Positions 39,168 through 47,447 of a DNA stretch of 64,000 nucleotides are shown here, one piece after another. This stretch comes from Bacteroides sp. (GTDB lineage: Bacteria; Bacteroidota; Bacteroidia; Bacteroidales; Bacteroidaceae). The notes under the pieces are model-generated. The model did no database searches. It saw only the letters and a list, made by a program, of their open reading frames with translations, and was not told the origin of the DNA. Both the position numbers and the translations under genes were made by a program. Location: the NCBI GenBank assembly GCA_023665805.1, contig JAMPDJ010000004.1:1-64000 (forward strand), read 5' to 3'. Positions within the stretch are counted from its first letter, which is position 1. The number at the start of each line of letters is the position of its first letter.

Positions 39168-39761
39168 TTATCTGGCAAAATACTCGTGAATGGCGGTATC
39201 ATAGTGGCTGCTCACGCCAAAGGCCTGTGCGGCAAACCACTTGCGGTCCTCGATGTCGCTCTCTCCGCCCTTGGACCGCAGAAGCTTCAGAAGCGGCTCA
39301 TACTCCGCCTTGCTGGGAACGATGACAACGTCGTTGAAATTCTTGGCACCGGCACGTATCAGGCTTATGCCGCCTATGTCTATCTTCTCTATGATGTCCG
39401 CCTCGCAGGCACCGCTGGCCACGGTCTGCTCGAAAGGATAGAGGTCCACAATCACCAGGTCTATCTCCGGTATCTCGTAGTGCGCCATCTGCTGACGGTC
39501 GCCCTCCAGCCCGCGACGGCCGAGAATGCCTCCGAACACCTTGGGATGCAAGGTCTTCACCCTGCCCCCGAGGATGCTGGGATAGGAAGTTACGTCTTCA
39601 ACCTTGACGCAGGGTATGCCAAGGCTCTCGATGAAAGTTTGTGTACCGCCTGTGCTCAGCAGTTCCACGCCCTGGGCGTGCAGTGTGCGCAGAATCTCGT
39701 CCAGTCCGTCCTTGTGAAAGACGCTTACCAGCGCGCGCTTGATTTTCTTTGTCTGTGACAT
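39168..39761 (-). CDS. purH: IMP cyclohydrolase domain of PurH only
   Basis: A 197-residue protein matching the N-terminal MGS-like IMP cyclohydrolase domain of bifunctional PurH: R-A-L-V-S-V-F-H-K-D-G-L, E-L-L-S-T-G-G-T-Q-T, G-G-R-V-K-T-L-H-P-K-V-F-G-G, D-L-V-I-V-D-L-Y-P-F and I-D-I-G-G-I-S-L-I-R-A-G-A-K-N. It ends cleanly at S-H-Y-D-T-A-I-H-E-Y-F, the position where the AICAR formyltransferase domain normally begins; the usual protein has about 500 residues. The formyltransferase half is not found in the 34 bases before mreB or elsewhere in the window. First gene of the mre operon. Confidence 0.88.
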   Translation of the reverse strand: MSQTKKIKRALVSVFHKDGLDEILRTLHAQGVELLSTGGTQTFIESLGIPCVKVEDVTSYPSILGGRVKTLHPKVFGGILGRRGLEGDRQQMAHYEIPEIDLVIVDLYPFEQTVASGACEADIIEKIDIGGISLIRAGAKNFNDVVIVPSKAEYEPLLKLLRSKGGESDIEDRKWFAAQAFGVSSHYDTAIHEYFAR

Positions 39762-39882
39762 GTTTCCGTATTGTGTTATTATGAATTGTTCTTTGATGAC
39801 GGGGCAAACCGGACTTTCCTTGACACATGGGATGAATCAAGCCCGGCTCCAAGCCAAATCTTCCTTAAATTAAAGAGGTATG

Positions 39883-39890
39883 CAAAGGTA
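39883..39890 (-). promoter_or_regulatory. -7 box for purH-mre operon
   Basis: Minus-strand TACCTTTG, 121 bases before the purH start. It is back to back with the box for the HAD gene at 39936. Confidence 0.55.
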
Positions 39891-39935
39891 CGCTTTTTTT
39901 GCCAAACGAATGACACAAAGGACAAGTTTTCTTTG

Positions 39936-39943
39936 TACCTTTG
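39936..39943 (+). promoter_or_regulatory. -7 box for the HAD phosphatase gene
   Basis: TACCTTTG, 76 bases before the ATG at 40020; divergent from the purH box 45 bases away. Confidence 0.55.
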
Positions 39944-40019
39944 CGCTGAAAACCAAGCAACCACGGGCCAACCCGGAGACATCGGCTCCGCGCCATGGTT
40001 GCCCCAACCGTTACGGCAT

Positions 40020-40634
40020 ATGATAAAGAACTTGATTTTCGACTTCGGCCAGGTACTCGTACGCCACAATCCACAGCCTTTATTCCACCGCATCTTCGGC
40101 GACGACGAGGCTTCCATAGCCGAACTGCGACGCATCCTTTCGGAACCCGAATTCCTGGACCCTTGCGACAGGGGCACGATCCCTTTCGAGGAGGTCATAG
40201 ACGACACCATCAAGCGACACCCGGAATACGAAGACGCCCTGACGTTCTTCCGCGACAACGAGCTGGAAGAGATTACGGGCGAAATCGAAGGCATGCGCGA
40301 CCTCCTGACGAGACTCAAGCAGGAGGGGTACCGCCTGTACGGGCTAAGCAACTGGAGCAACGCCGTCTACCCGGTCATAGAAAAGTACGAGGTCTTCCGC
40401 CTACTCGACGGCATGGTCGTCTCCTGCGAGGAACACGCCGTCAAGCCCGAGCCGGAGATATACCTGCGGCTGTGCGACAAATTCTCGTTGAAGCCCGAGG
40501 AATGCCTCTTTACAGACGATCGACCGGCAAACGTGGAAGGCGCAAGGCGGATGGGCATGCAAGCCGTACTGTTCACCTCGGCCAAGCAATACGCCTCCGA
40601 TCTGGAGCATTTTCGTCAAGCCCGACAAGCATGA
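40020..40634 (+). CDS. HAD superfamily phosphatase
   Basis: A 204-residue HAD hydrolase, subfamily IA. Motif I is F-D-F-G-Q-V-L-V, where the second catalytic Asp is replaced by Gly-Gln (D-F-G rather than D-x-D), a known variant in the YihX/epoxide-hydrolase-N group. Motif II is L-S-N-W-S, then K-P-E-P-E-I-Y and the metal-binding F-T-D-D-R-P. The start at 40020 puts motif I at residues 7-14. Substrate unknown, likely a sugar phosphate. Confidence 0.83.
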   Translation: MIKNLIFDFGQVLVRHNPQPLFHRIFGDDEASIAELRRILSEPEFLDPCDRGTIPFEEVIDDTIKRHPEYEDALTFFRDNELEEITGEIEGMRDLLTRLKQEGYRLYGLSNWSNAVYPVIEKYEVFRLLDGMVVSCEEHAVKPEPEIYLRLCDKFSLKPEECLFTDDRPANVEGARRMGMQAVLFTSAKQYASDLEHFRQARQA

Positions 40635-41189
40635 ATCAGACTTGACCGAACATCCGCCAGGCCCTGTTACAGGTTAAGCCATATGTTGAAAAATCCCGAC
40701 AAGGCCTGCAGCATTCACGGGGGGCCCGACACGGCCCTCCGGATGATGGGACTTGAATCCAGTGTAGCCGGTGGCCGGACAATACTATAGTCGAGGCCGC
40801 AAGTATACTATGGCCAAAGGTCAGACAATACTATAGTCAAATGCACGACAATACCGGAACAGAATCACGCTCTCGCACGACCACATTCCCGATACCTGCA
40901 AAGCAAATGCCGCGCCACTCAAAAGGCAACATCGCGCTACAGTCTAACATCATGATAGCCAACAACATGCAGAAGCATCAACGATACCATGCGTACAGGC
41001 ATGCCACAGCAATGCCACAACTCAGGATTTACGAAACACAGAGACCCGCACACACAAGGAACGGCATCCGTTCCTCTTCACAGGTAACACATCGCAACCG
41101 CTCACAGGAAAGCTGAAAGATTCTGACAAAATACTAAAAGACACCGAGACATGATAACTGTTCCGCGCCGACAGGCGAATACGCACATA
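40635..41189. other. Intergenic interval without a supported gene
   Basis: About 550 bases between the HAD gene and the tRNA. It contains a GACAATACTATA-family repeat at 40778-40850. A short plus-strand frame near 40841 has poor composition and no family resemblance. No promoter consensus was found. Confidence 0.4.
40778..40850. repeat. Palindromic intergenic repeat, GACAATACTATA family, two units
   Basis: GACAATACTATAGTCGAGG at 40778-40796, then AAGTATACTAT at 40801-40811, and a further GACAATACTATAGTC near 40824-40838. The same core and the CGAGG loop occur at 252-289, so this is a dispersed family. Confidence 0.65.
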
Positions 41190-41230
41190 TACGATGGAAG
41201 GAACTGCTGAACGCAGTTCCTTCCATCGTA
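41190..41230. terminator. Perfect 18-bp hairpin next to the tRNA 3' end
   Basis: 41190-41207 pairs exactly with 41213-41230 around a 5-base loop. It starts two bases beyond the tRNA 3' end on the minus strand and probably terminates or protects the tRNA transcript; it is not followed by a T-run. Confidence 0.6.
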
Positions 41231-41232
41231 AG

Positions 41233-41306
41233 TAGCGGGAAAGGGACTTGAACCCTTGACCTTCGGATTATGAATCCGACGCTCTAACCAGCTGAGCTAT
41301 CCCGCC
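41233..41306 (-). tRNA. tRNA with CAU anticodon, probably Met
   Basis: A complete 74-base cloverleaf on the minus strand: acceptor GGCGGGA with TCCCGCT (one G-U pair at 1-72), D-arm GCTC/GAGC, anticodon stem TCGGA/TCCGA with loop TTCATAA, T-arm AAGGG/CCCTT with TTCAAGT. Discriminator A; CCA is not encoded. CAU may read AUG (elongator Met) or AUA after lysidine modification (Ile2). Lack of the three consecutive G-C pairs before the anticodon loop excludes initiator tRNA. Elongator Met is the more likely reading. Confidence 0.93.
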
Positions 41307-41352
41307 ATCACCAACCGCCCTGGCACCGAGGCCTCTTGCGGTGTTGCGGGTG

Positions 41353-41383
41353 CAAAGGTATGACTTTATTTTGAAACCGCCAA
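41353..41383 (-). promoter_or_regulatory. Promoter of the tRNA gene
   Basis: On the minus strand TTG (41381-41383), a 20-base spacer and TACCTTTG (41353-41360), the full Bacteroidetes consensus, 47 bases upstream of the tRNA. Confidence 0.7.
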
Positions 41384-41455
41384 GAACACGATGGCTTTTT
41401 TTGCAAGAAAAAGCATTTACCACCACCCTACTCCACTATATTAGACCAATAGTCG

Positions 41456-41463
41456 TACCTTTG
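41456..41463 (+). promoter_or_regulatory. -7 box for the LptF/G gene
   Basis: TACCTTTG, 29 bases before the ATG at 41492; the leader is therefore only about 20 bases. Confidence 0.6.
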
Positions 41464-41491
41464 CGCGGTTAAATAAAGTACACGTGCACGC

Positions 41492-43417
41492 ATGAGAATC
41501 ATAAAGAGGCTGGACATTTACATCCTGAAGAACTTTCTGCTGCTCTTTGCCGGAACGTTCTTCATCTGCCTGTTCATCTTCATCATGCAATTCATATGGC
41601 AGTACATCGATGACCTGGTAGGCAAGGGACTCAGCTGGAGCATCCTGGCCGAGTTTCTGTTCTATGCCAGCCTCACCCTTGTGCCCATGTCGCTGCCACT
41701 GGCCGTGTTGCTGGCATCGCTGATCAGCTTCGGCAACATGGGAGAAAAACTGGAACTCCTCTCCATGAAGGCGGCCGGCATCCCTCTCATCCGCATCCTG
41801 TGCCCGATACTGACGGTAACGTCGCTGGTGTGCGTGGCAAGCTTCTATTTTCAGGACAGGGTGCAGCCACGAGCCACCCGCCAGGTGGCGACGCTACTTT
41901 GGAGCATGCGGCAGAAATCGCCCGAACTGGAAATCCCCGAGGGCATATTCTACAGCGACATACCGGGATACAGCATCTTCGTGCAAAAGAAAAACGCCGA
42001 CACCGGCATGCTCTACGGAGTGATGATATACAGCACCGAGAGCGGATACGACAAGATGGAGATAGTCCTGGCAGACTCGGCACGCCTGCAAAGCACGGCG
42101 GACCAGAAGCATCTGAAACTGACACTGCACGAGGGAGAACGCTTCAAGGATGTGGACTCGCAGACGGGGAACATGCTGCAGGCCAACATCCCTTACATGA
42201 GGGAGACGTTCCACACCGAGGAAGTCATGATTCCTTTCGACGCGAACTTCAGCATGATGGACGCCAACCTTTTCAACGGCGACGCACAGACCAAGGAACT
42301 GTCAAAGATACTCAGCGGCATAGACTCGCTGAACCACGTGAGCGACAGTCTGGGGCAGCACATACGCAAGGTTGCCAAAAGACAATACCTGAAAGGACAG
42401 CTCCCCATGGAGCACAAGGACTCGGCCGGACTGATGGCCAGGGCTGCGGAACAAGAACCTCTCGACAGCACCTACGCTCGCCTGAGTCCGGACCAGAGAA
42501 AGACTGTGATAAAAAGCGCCCTGAGTTCGGCGCAGGGCACACAGGCGGAGTTCGAATACCGTGGAATGACCACTGGAAACACCAACATGACCCTGCGCAG
42601 ACACCACATGGAGGCCCGCAAGAAGTTCACCCGCAGCCTTGCCTGCCTGATATTCTTCTTCATCGGCGCCCCGCTGGGAGCCATCATAAGGAAAGGCGGA
42701 CTGGGAGTGCCGGTGGTGGTAAGCGTGCTGGTATTCATATTCTACTACATCGTAAACGCCGCTGGCGAGAAGATGGCCAAGACAGGCGAGTGGTCAGTAT
42801 GGTTCGGCATATGGCTCAGTTCCATGGTGCTGGCCCCCATAGGCCTGTTTCTCATCAGCAAGGCCAACAAGGACAGCGTCGTGTTCAACATCGAAGGGTA
42901 CCAGAACTTCTTCAAGCGTCTCATGGGCATGCGGACAAGACGCAAGCTCAACAGGAAAGAAATCATAATCCATGACCCGGACTATCCGGCCTTGACACAA
43001 AGACTTGCCGACCTGATGCAGGATTGCAACCGATACTGTTCCGCAAAGAAACTGCTCAAAATCCCGTCCTACTACGCCATCTTCTTCAAATACCGCGAAG
43101 ACCACACGGTAACAGGCCTCAGAGACAGACTGGATGACATCATAAACGAACTGCACAACAGCCGGGATGCGGCAATCATAGGGGCATTGAACGAAATGCC
43201 AGTACTCTATGCCAATGCGCACACACGCCCCTTCGACAGCAAACGTAACAACATGATTGCAGGCATCATCTTCCCGGCTGGCATCATCCTGTGGATACGC
43301 ATATGGATGTTCCGCATCAGACTGTATCAGGACCTGGGACAAGTGCAGAAGCAGGGCGCATTTATCATCAAAAGAATAAAAAACAACACAAATAATGGAC
43401 AAGGAAATCAAGCTTAG
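41492..43417 (+). CDS. LptF/LptG family LPS-export permease
   Basis: A 641-residue member of the YjgP/YjgQ family, the transmembrane half of the LPS transporter LptBFGC. It has three N-terminal helices ([10 protein letters not shown], and the conserved [13 protein letters not shown]), a periplasmic jellyroll-like domain, three helices around 385-470 ([19 protein letters not shown]), and a long C-terminal cytoplasmic extension with one more helix near 590. The extension makes it much longer than E. coli LptF (366) and is normal in Bacteroidetes. It overlaps ribBA by 23 bases. Confidence 0.88.
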   Translation: MRIIKRLDIYILKNFLLLFAGTFFICLFIFIMQFIWQYIDDLVGKGLSWSILAEFLFYASLTLVPMSLPLAVLLASLISFGNMGEKLELLSMKAAGIPLIRILCPILTVTSLVCVASFYFQDRVQPRATRQVATLLWSMRQKSPELEIPEGIFYSDIPGYSIFVQKKNADTGMLYGVMIYSTESGYDKMEIVLADSARLQSTADQKHLKLTLHEGERFKDVDSQTGNMLQANIPYMRETFHTEEVMIPFDANFSMMDANLFNGDAQTKELSKILSGIDSLNHVSDSLGQHIRKVAKRQYLKGQLPMEHKDSAGLMARAAEQEPLDSTYARLSPDQRKTVIKSALSSAQGTQAEFEYRGMTTGNTNMTLRRHHMEARKKFTRSLACLIFFFIGAPLGAIIRKGGLGVPVVVSVLVFIFYYIVNAAGEKMAKTGEWSVWFGIWLSSMVLAPIGLFLISKANKDSVVFNIEGYQNFFKRLMGMRTRRKLNRKEIIIHDPDYPALTQRLADLMQDCNRYCSAKKLLKIPSYYAIFFKYREDHTVTGLRDRLDDIINELHNSRDAAIIGALNEMPVLYANAHTRPFDSKRNNMIAGIIFPAGIILWIRIWMFRIRLYQDLGQVQKQGAFIIKRIKNNTNNGQGNQA

Positions 43418-44600
43418 CAGCATCGAGGAAGCCTTGGAGGACTTCAAGGCCGGCAAATTCGTGATTGTCGTGGATGACGAGGACCGTGAAAACGAGGGCG
43501 ACTTCATTACCGCGGCGGAACTTATCACAGAAGAAAAGGTCAACTTCATGCTCAAGAACGGACGCGGCGTATTGTGCGCGCCCATCACCATATCGCGCGC
43601 CAAGGAACTGGAACTGGACTACCAGGTGCAGGTCAACACCAGCATGCTGGGAACGCCATTCACAGTGACTGTGGACCTTCTGGACGGCTGCACCACAGGT
43701 GTCAGCGTACACGACCGCGCGGCCACCATACGCGCCTTGGCTGACAAGGCCAGGAAGCCGGCCGACTTCGGACGCCCCGGCCATATAAACCCGCTCTATG
43801 CCCAGGACCGAGGCGTGCTGAAGAGGGCGGGACACACCGAGGCCGCCATAGACCTGGCACGCATGAGCGGACTGCAACCGGCGGCCGCCCTCATCGAAAT
43901 CCTGAACGAGGACGGCACCATGGCACGCATGCCGCAACTGAAGGAGGTGGCCCGCACACATGGCATCAGGATCATCACCATCAAGGACCTCATCGCCTAT
44001 CGCCTCCGCCAGGAGAGCCTGGTGGAAAGGGGCGTGGAGGCCGACCTGCCCACACAGTACGGACATTTCCGCATAATCCCGTTCAAACAGAAAAGCAACG
44101 GTCTGGAGCACATCGCCATCTTCAAGGGAGAATGGACTGCCGACGAACCTGTCTTGGTGCGCATGCACTCCAGCTGCATGACAGGCGACATCTTTGCCAG
44201 CAAACGTTGCGACTGCGGCGAGCAACTGCATCAGGCCATGCAGATGATAGACCGCGAAGGCAAGGGCGTGGTGGTATACCTCCAGCAGGAAGGCCGTGGC
44301 ATAGGACTGATGAACAAGATAGCGGCATACAAGTTGCAGGAACAGGGCGACGATACCGTGGACGCCAACCTGCATCTTGGCTTCAGGGCTGACGAGCGTG
44401 ACTACGGAGTGGGAGCGCAAATCCTGCGCGAACTAGGCATAGGCAAAATACGTCTCGTGACCAACAATCCGGTCAAGCGGGTAGGCCTCGAAAGTTACGG
44501 ACTGGACATTGTGGAAAACGTCCCTGTGGTAGTCACCCCCAACGAGTACAACCGACGCTATCTGGAAACCAAAAGGCTGCGCATGGGACACAAGCTTTGA
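43395..44600 (+). CDS. ribBA: Bifunctional DHBP synthase / GTP cyclohydrolase II
   Basis: A 401-residue riboflavin enzyme. Residues about 1-205 are DHBP synthase, with [11 protein letters not shown] (metal and acidic loop) and T-G-V-S-V-H-D-R-A. The rest is GTP cyclohydrolase II with zinc cysteines in [16 protein letters not shown] and the Arg/Tyr active site in Q-E-G-R-G-I-G-L. Both domains look complete. Co-transcription with the LptF/G gene is suggested by overlap. Confidence 0.96.
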   Translation: MDKEIKLSSIEEALEDFKAGKFVIVVDDEDRENEGDFITAAELITEEKVNFMLKNGRGVLCAPITISRAKELELDYQVQVNTSMLGTPFTVTVDLLDGCTTGVSVHDRAATIRALADKARKPADFGRPGHINPLYAQDRGVLKRAGHTEAAIDLARMSGLQPAAALIEILNEDGTMARMPQLKEVARTHGIRIITIKDLIAYRLRQESLVERGVEADLPTQYGHFRIIPFKQKSNGLEHIAIFKGEWTADEPVLVRMHSSCMTGDIFASKRCDCGEQLHQAMQMIDREGKGVVVYLQQEGRGIGLMNKIAAYKLQEQGDDTVDANLHLGFRADERDYGVGAQILRELGIGKIRLVTNNPVKRVGLESYGLDIVENVPVVVTPNEYNRRYLETKRLRMGHKL

Positions 44601-44668
44601 CCCCACCGAGGCACGGCCCAACACACACAACGACAACATTTCACTAACATAACGACACTTACAACATC

Positions 44669-45865
44669 ATGAGCAACGTTCTTTCCGACAGACTCCAGCG
44701 TCTGTCCACCAGTGCCACCCTGGCCATGAGCCAGAAGAGCAGCGAGCTGAAAGCGCAGGGCATCGACATCATCAACATGAGCGTAGGCGAGCCCGACTTC
44801 AACACTCCGGACCACATAAAGGCCGCCGGCATCAAGGCCATCGAGGAGAACTGGAGCCGATACAGCCCTGTCCCCGGTTATCCGGAGCTGAAAAAGGCTA
44901 TCGTGGCCAAGTTGAAGAACGAGAACGGACTGGACTACCAGCCCTCGCAAATCCTTTGTTCCAATGGCGCGAAGCAGAGCGTGTGCAACGCCATCATGGC
45001 TCTGGTAAACGCGGGAGACGAGGTCATCATCCCGGCTCCGTACTGGGTAAGCTATCCCGACATGGTGCGACTGGCCGACGGCACCCCGGTGTTCATTCCC
45101 TCTACCATCGAGCAGGACTTCAAGATTACCCCCGAGCAACTGGAGGCAGCCATCACTCCCAACACACGCGCCATCATTCTCTGCTCTCCCAGCAATCCAA
45201 CCGGATCCGTCTACAGCCGCGAGGAACTGAAGGCATTGAAGGATGTCTTGCTACGCCACGAACGCGTCATCGTCATTGCCGACGAAATCTACGAGCACAT
45301 CAACTATGTCGGAGAACATGCCTCCATAGCACAGTTCCCGGACATCAAGGAGCGCGTGGTGATTATCAACGGCGTGTCCAAGGCATACGCCATGACCGGC
45401 TGGCGCATAGGCTTCATCGCAGCCCCCGAGTGGATCGTGAAGGGCTGCAACAAGCTGCAGGGCCAATATACCAGCGGCCCCTGCTCCATCAGCCAGAAGG
45501 CCGCCGAGGCGGCATTCGCCGGCGATCAGCAATGCGTGGAAGTGATGCGCCGTGCCTTTGAGCGTCGTCGCGACCTGATAGTGAAACTGACAAAGGAGGT
45601 TCCGGGACTGGAAGTAAACGAACCGCAGGGTGCCTTCTACCTGTTCCCCAAGTGCAGCAGTTTCTATGGCAAGAAGCATGGCGACCGCGTCATCAACAAC
45701 AGCAACGACCTGGCCATGTATCTTCTGGAGGTGGGACACGTTGCCACCGTGGGCGGCGATGCCTTCGGCTCTCCCGAATGCTTCCGCATGTCCTATGCCA
45801 CCAGCGACGAAAACATCATCGAGGCCATCAAACGAATAAAGGATGCCTTGGCACTGCTGAAGTAG
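44669..45865 (+). CDS. PLP-dependent aspartate-type aminotransferase
   Basis: A 398-residue class I/II aminotransferase of subgroup Ib. It shows S-V-G-E-P-D-F-N-T-P, Y-S-P-V-P-G-Y-P-E-L, S-P-S-N-P-T-G, D-E-I-Y-E-H, and the PLP lysine in S-K-A-Y-A-M-T-G-W-R-I-G-F. Aspartate/2-oxoglutarate is the most likely pair. It begins 68 bases after ribBA. Confidence 0.9.
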   Translation: MSNVLSDRLQRLSTSATLAMSQKSSELKAQGIDIINMSVGEPDFNTPDHIKAAGIKAIEENWSRYSPVPGYPELKKAIVAKLKNENGLDYQPSQILCSNGAKQSVCNAIMALVNAGDEVIIPAPYWVSYPDMVRLADGTPVFIPSTIEQDFKITPEQLEAAITPNTRAIILCSPSNPTGSVYSREELKALKDVLLRHERVIVIADEIYEHINYVGEHASIAQFPDIKERVVIINGVSKAYAMTGWRIGFIAAPEWIVKGCNKLQGQYTSGPCSISQKAAEAAFAGDQQCVEVMRRAFERRRDLIVKLTKEVPGLEVNEPQGAFYLFPKCSSFYGKKHGDRVINNSNDLAMYLLEVGHVATVGGDAFGSPECFRMSYATSDENIIEAIKRIKDALALLK

Positions 45866-45883
45866 CAGCAATCCGGCATCATG

Positions 45884-45919
45884 CAAAAAAGAATCCCTTG
45901 TCATCACGACAAGGGATTC
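45884..45919 (-). terminator. Terminator downstream of the ferredoxin gene
   Basis: GAATCCCTTGTC (45891-45902) pairs exactly with 45908-45919. On the minus strand the hairpin is followed by TTTTTT (45884-45889), so it terminates the ferredoxin transcript and may also limit the converging aminotransferase message. Confidence 0.8.
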
Positions 45920-45976
45920 TGCAAAAAACTTAAATCTATAATACCACATTGCATGCCGCTGCATGCTTTTTCCTTC

Positions 45977-46141
45977 TTACAAAGAGATAGCACCAGATGG
46001 ACATGCATCAGCGCAAGTACCGCACTCGGTGCACTCATCCGGATTGATAGAATACTTCTCGCCCTCTGAGATAGCACCCACGGGGCATTCGTCAATACAT
46101 GTGCCGCAAGCAACACAATCATCGCCAATTACGTAAGCCAT
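45977..46141 (-). CDS. Small 2[4Fe-4S] ferredoxin
   Basis: A 54-residue protein that is easily missed because of its size. It has two complete clusters of cysteines: C9-V-A-C12-G-T-C15-I-D-E-C19-P and C37-T-E-C40-G-T-C43-A-D-A-C47-P, the clostridial-type ferredoxin pattern. It would be a low-potential electron carrier, for example for pyruvate:ferredoxin oxidoreductase or Rnf. It has its own promoter box and terminator and is monocistronic. A different reading frame over the same DNA is open but does not encode a plausible protein. Confidence 0.95.
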   Translation of the reverse strand: MAYVIGDDCVACGTCIDECPVGAISEGEKYSINPDECTECGTCADACPSGAISL

Positions 46142-46202
46142 AGTCGTTGTTAATTTTAATTATTGTTTCTATTGATGCATGATTGCAATGGATATTGCAG
46201 CA

Positions 46203-46210
46203 CAAAGGTA
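46203..46210 (-). promoter_or_regulatory. -7 box for the ferredoxin gene
   Basis: Minus-strand TACCTTTG, 61 bases before the start codon at 46141. Confidence 0.5.
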
Positions 46211-46318
46211 ACCATTTTTAGTGATATTGAACTTCACAAGCAAGAAAAAGTTGCCTGCATATCACCAAAAATAGGTATTAAGGCAATAAAACACCATCCT
46301 TGAATGTTATATAACTGT

Positions 46319-47023
46319 ATGAAAAGACTTGTTTTCTTTATCCTCTGCATGGCACTATGCCTCTGTACGTTTGCACAGAGAGAGCAAGTCATGAACAAGC
46401 CTTTCATAGACAACCGGCAGTTGCACTGGGGATTCTTCATCGGCATGAACTTCACGGATATGGAGATAAGGAACAACGGCAACATAGACCCCGAAACAGG
46501 AGAACAATGGTTTGCAGAGGTGAGCAAGTACCAACCGGGCTTCAGCGTGGGAGTACTGGGCGCCCTGCGCCTGAACAAGTATCTGGAATTGCGCCTCACA
46601 CCCAGCATGCACTTCGGTCAAAAGTTCATAAAGATGCACGAAAACGTCTCCGGCAGGGACACCACGCAGAACATGCGCACCAACTACATTTCAGTGCCGT
46701 TGTCGGTAAAGTTCGCAGCCCCACGCTACAATAACTTCAGGCCATACTTCACCTTTGGCTTGGCACCCACGTTCTGCCTCAACAACCACGACCAGGAGGC
46801 TTTCAAGGCAAAAACTTTCGACTGCTACCTGGAACTTGGCATGGGTTGCGACATCTACCTGCCATACTTCAAGCTGATACCCGAATTGAAGTTCTGTTTC
46901 GGCCTGGCAGATATAATAAGCAAGAACCGGGACAAACTACTGGACCAGTCAATGATGAAATTTACCGATGGAGTAAAGAGCAGTTCGGCAAACATGATAG
47001 TACTGTCCATCTATTTCGAGTAG
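46319..47023 (+). CDS. porT: PorT family outer-membrane protein of type IX secretion
   Basis: A 234-residue protein with a signal peptide (about 1-19, ending T-F-A-Q) and a beta-barrel pattern. Features that identify PorT: H-W-G-F-F-I-G-M-N, P-G-F-S-V-G-V-L-G-A-L-R-L, L-R-L-T-P-S-M-H-F-G, I-S-V-P-L-S-V-K-F, R-P-Y-F-T-F-G and Y-F-K-L-I-P-E-L-K-F. PorT is needed for type IX secretion in Porphyromonas. The ATG at 46319 leads straight into the signal peptide; 46304 is possible. Confidence 0.85.
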   Translation: MKRLVFFILCMALCLCTFAQREQVMNKPFIDNRQLHWGFFIGMNFTDMEIRNNGNIDPETGEQWFAEVSKYQPGFSVGVLGALRLNKYLELRLTPSMHFGQKFIKMHENVSGRDTTQNMRTNYISVPLSVKFAAPRYNNFRPYFTFGLAPTFCLNNHDQEAFKAKTFDCYLELGMGCDIYLPYFKLIPELKFCFGLADIISKNRDKLLDQSMMKFTDGVKSSSANMIVLSIYFE

Positions 47024-47063
47024 GCAATACCCAACTTTATTCATAAAAAAATCCCGCTACTTC

Positions 47064-47094
47064 TTGTTAGAGAATAAAAAATACGTTATCTTTG
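47064..47094 (+). promoter_or_regulatory. Promoter of the large surface protein gene
   Basis: TTG at 47064-47066, a 20-base spacer and TATCTTTG at 47087-47094. The start codon is at 47448, so the leader is about 350 bases, unusually long for this genome. Confidence 0.65.
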
Positions 47095-47099
47095 CGACC

Positions 47100-47447
47100 G
47101 GTTATACCTAATAATACTTAAAATACACACGCGACACGGCCGTAGAGCCGTCACGCAACACATCACCACAACATACCTTATTGTCATGCTCCGGCCTATA
47201 CATTATATATATTATATAGAGGCAGTACGAGACCAGCACTCGCGCCGCAATAGGCTTTGCGCTGACACAGAGGCACTAACCCCCCCCCCCCCATCGACTA
47301 ATCACACGCTCATAGGCAACAGCCTCGAGCGAGACCATTCGTTACCCCTTACGCAGGCACGGCGGTTCAATTCCGTTGTGCCTTTGTTGTATGTGCATAT
47401 ATCATCGTAACTCACTTAACCTATATAAACTAAACAAACTACATTTT
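47100..47447 (+). promoter_or_regulatory. Long leader with a 13-C tract
   Basis: No convincing gene lies between the promoter and 47448. At 47280-47292 there are 13 consecutive C residues, preceded by GC-rich sequence that can fold (GACGGCTC-type complement around 47137-47152). A 74-codon frame beginning at 47186 runs through the tract but looks random. Homopolymer tracts of this length can slip during replication and change expression; that is inference. Confidence 0.45.

Noticed and set aside
41800..42975. 391-codon frame in another phase of the LptF/G gene
   Set aside because: Composition is Gly/Arg/His/Gln-rich as expected of an out-of-frame reading.
45904..46128. 74-codon frame over the ferredoxin gene
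   Set aside because: The alternative frame 45977-46141 encodes a perfect two-cluster ferredoxin; this one is its shadow.
47186..47410. 74-codon frame through the poly-C tract
   Set aside because: No ribosome-binding context, no similarity and four prolines that come from the homopolymer.
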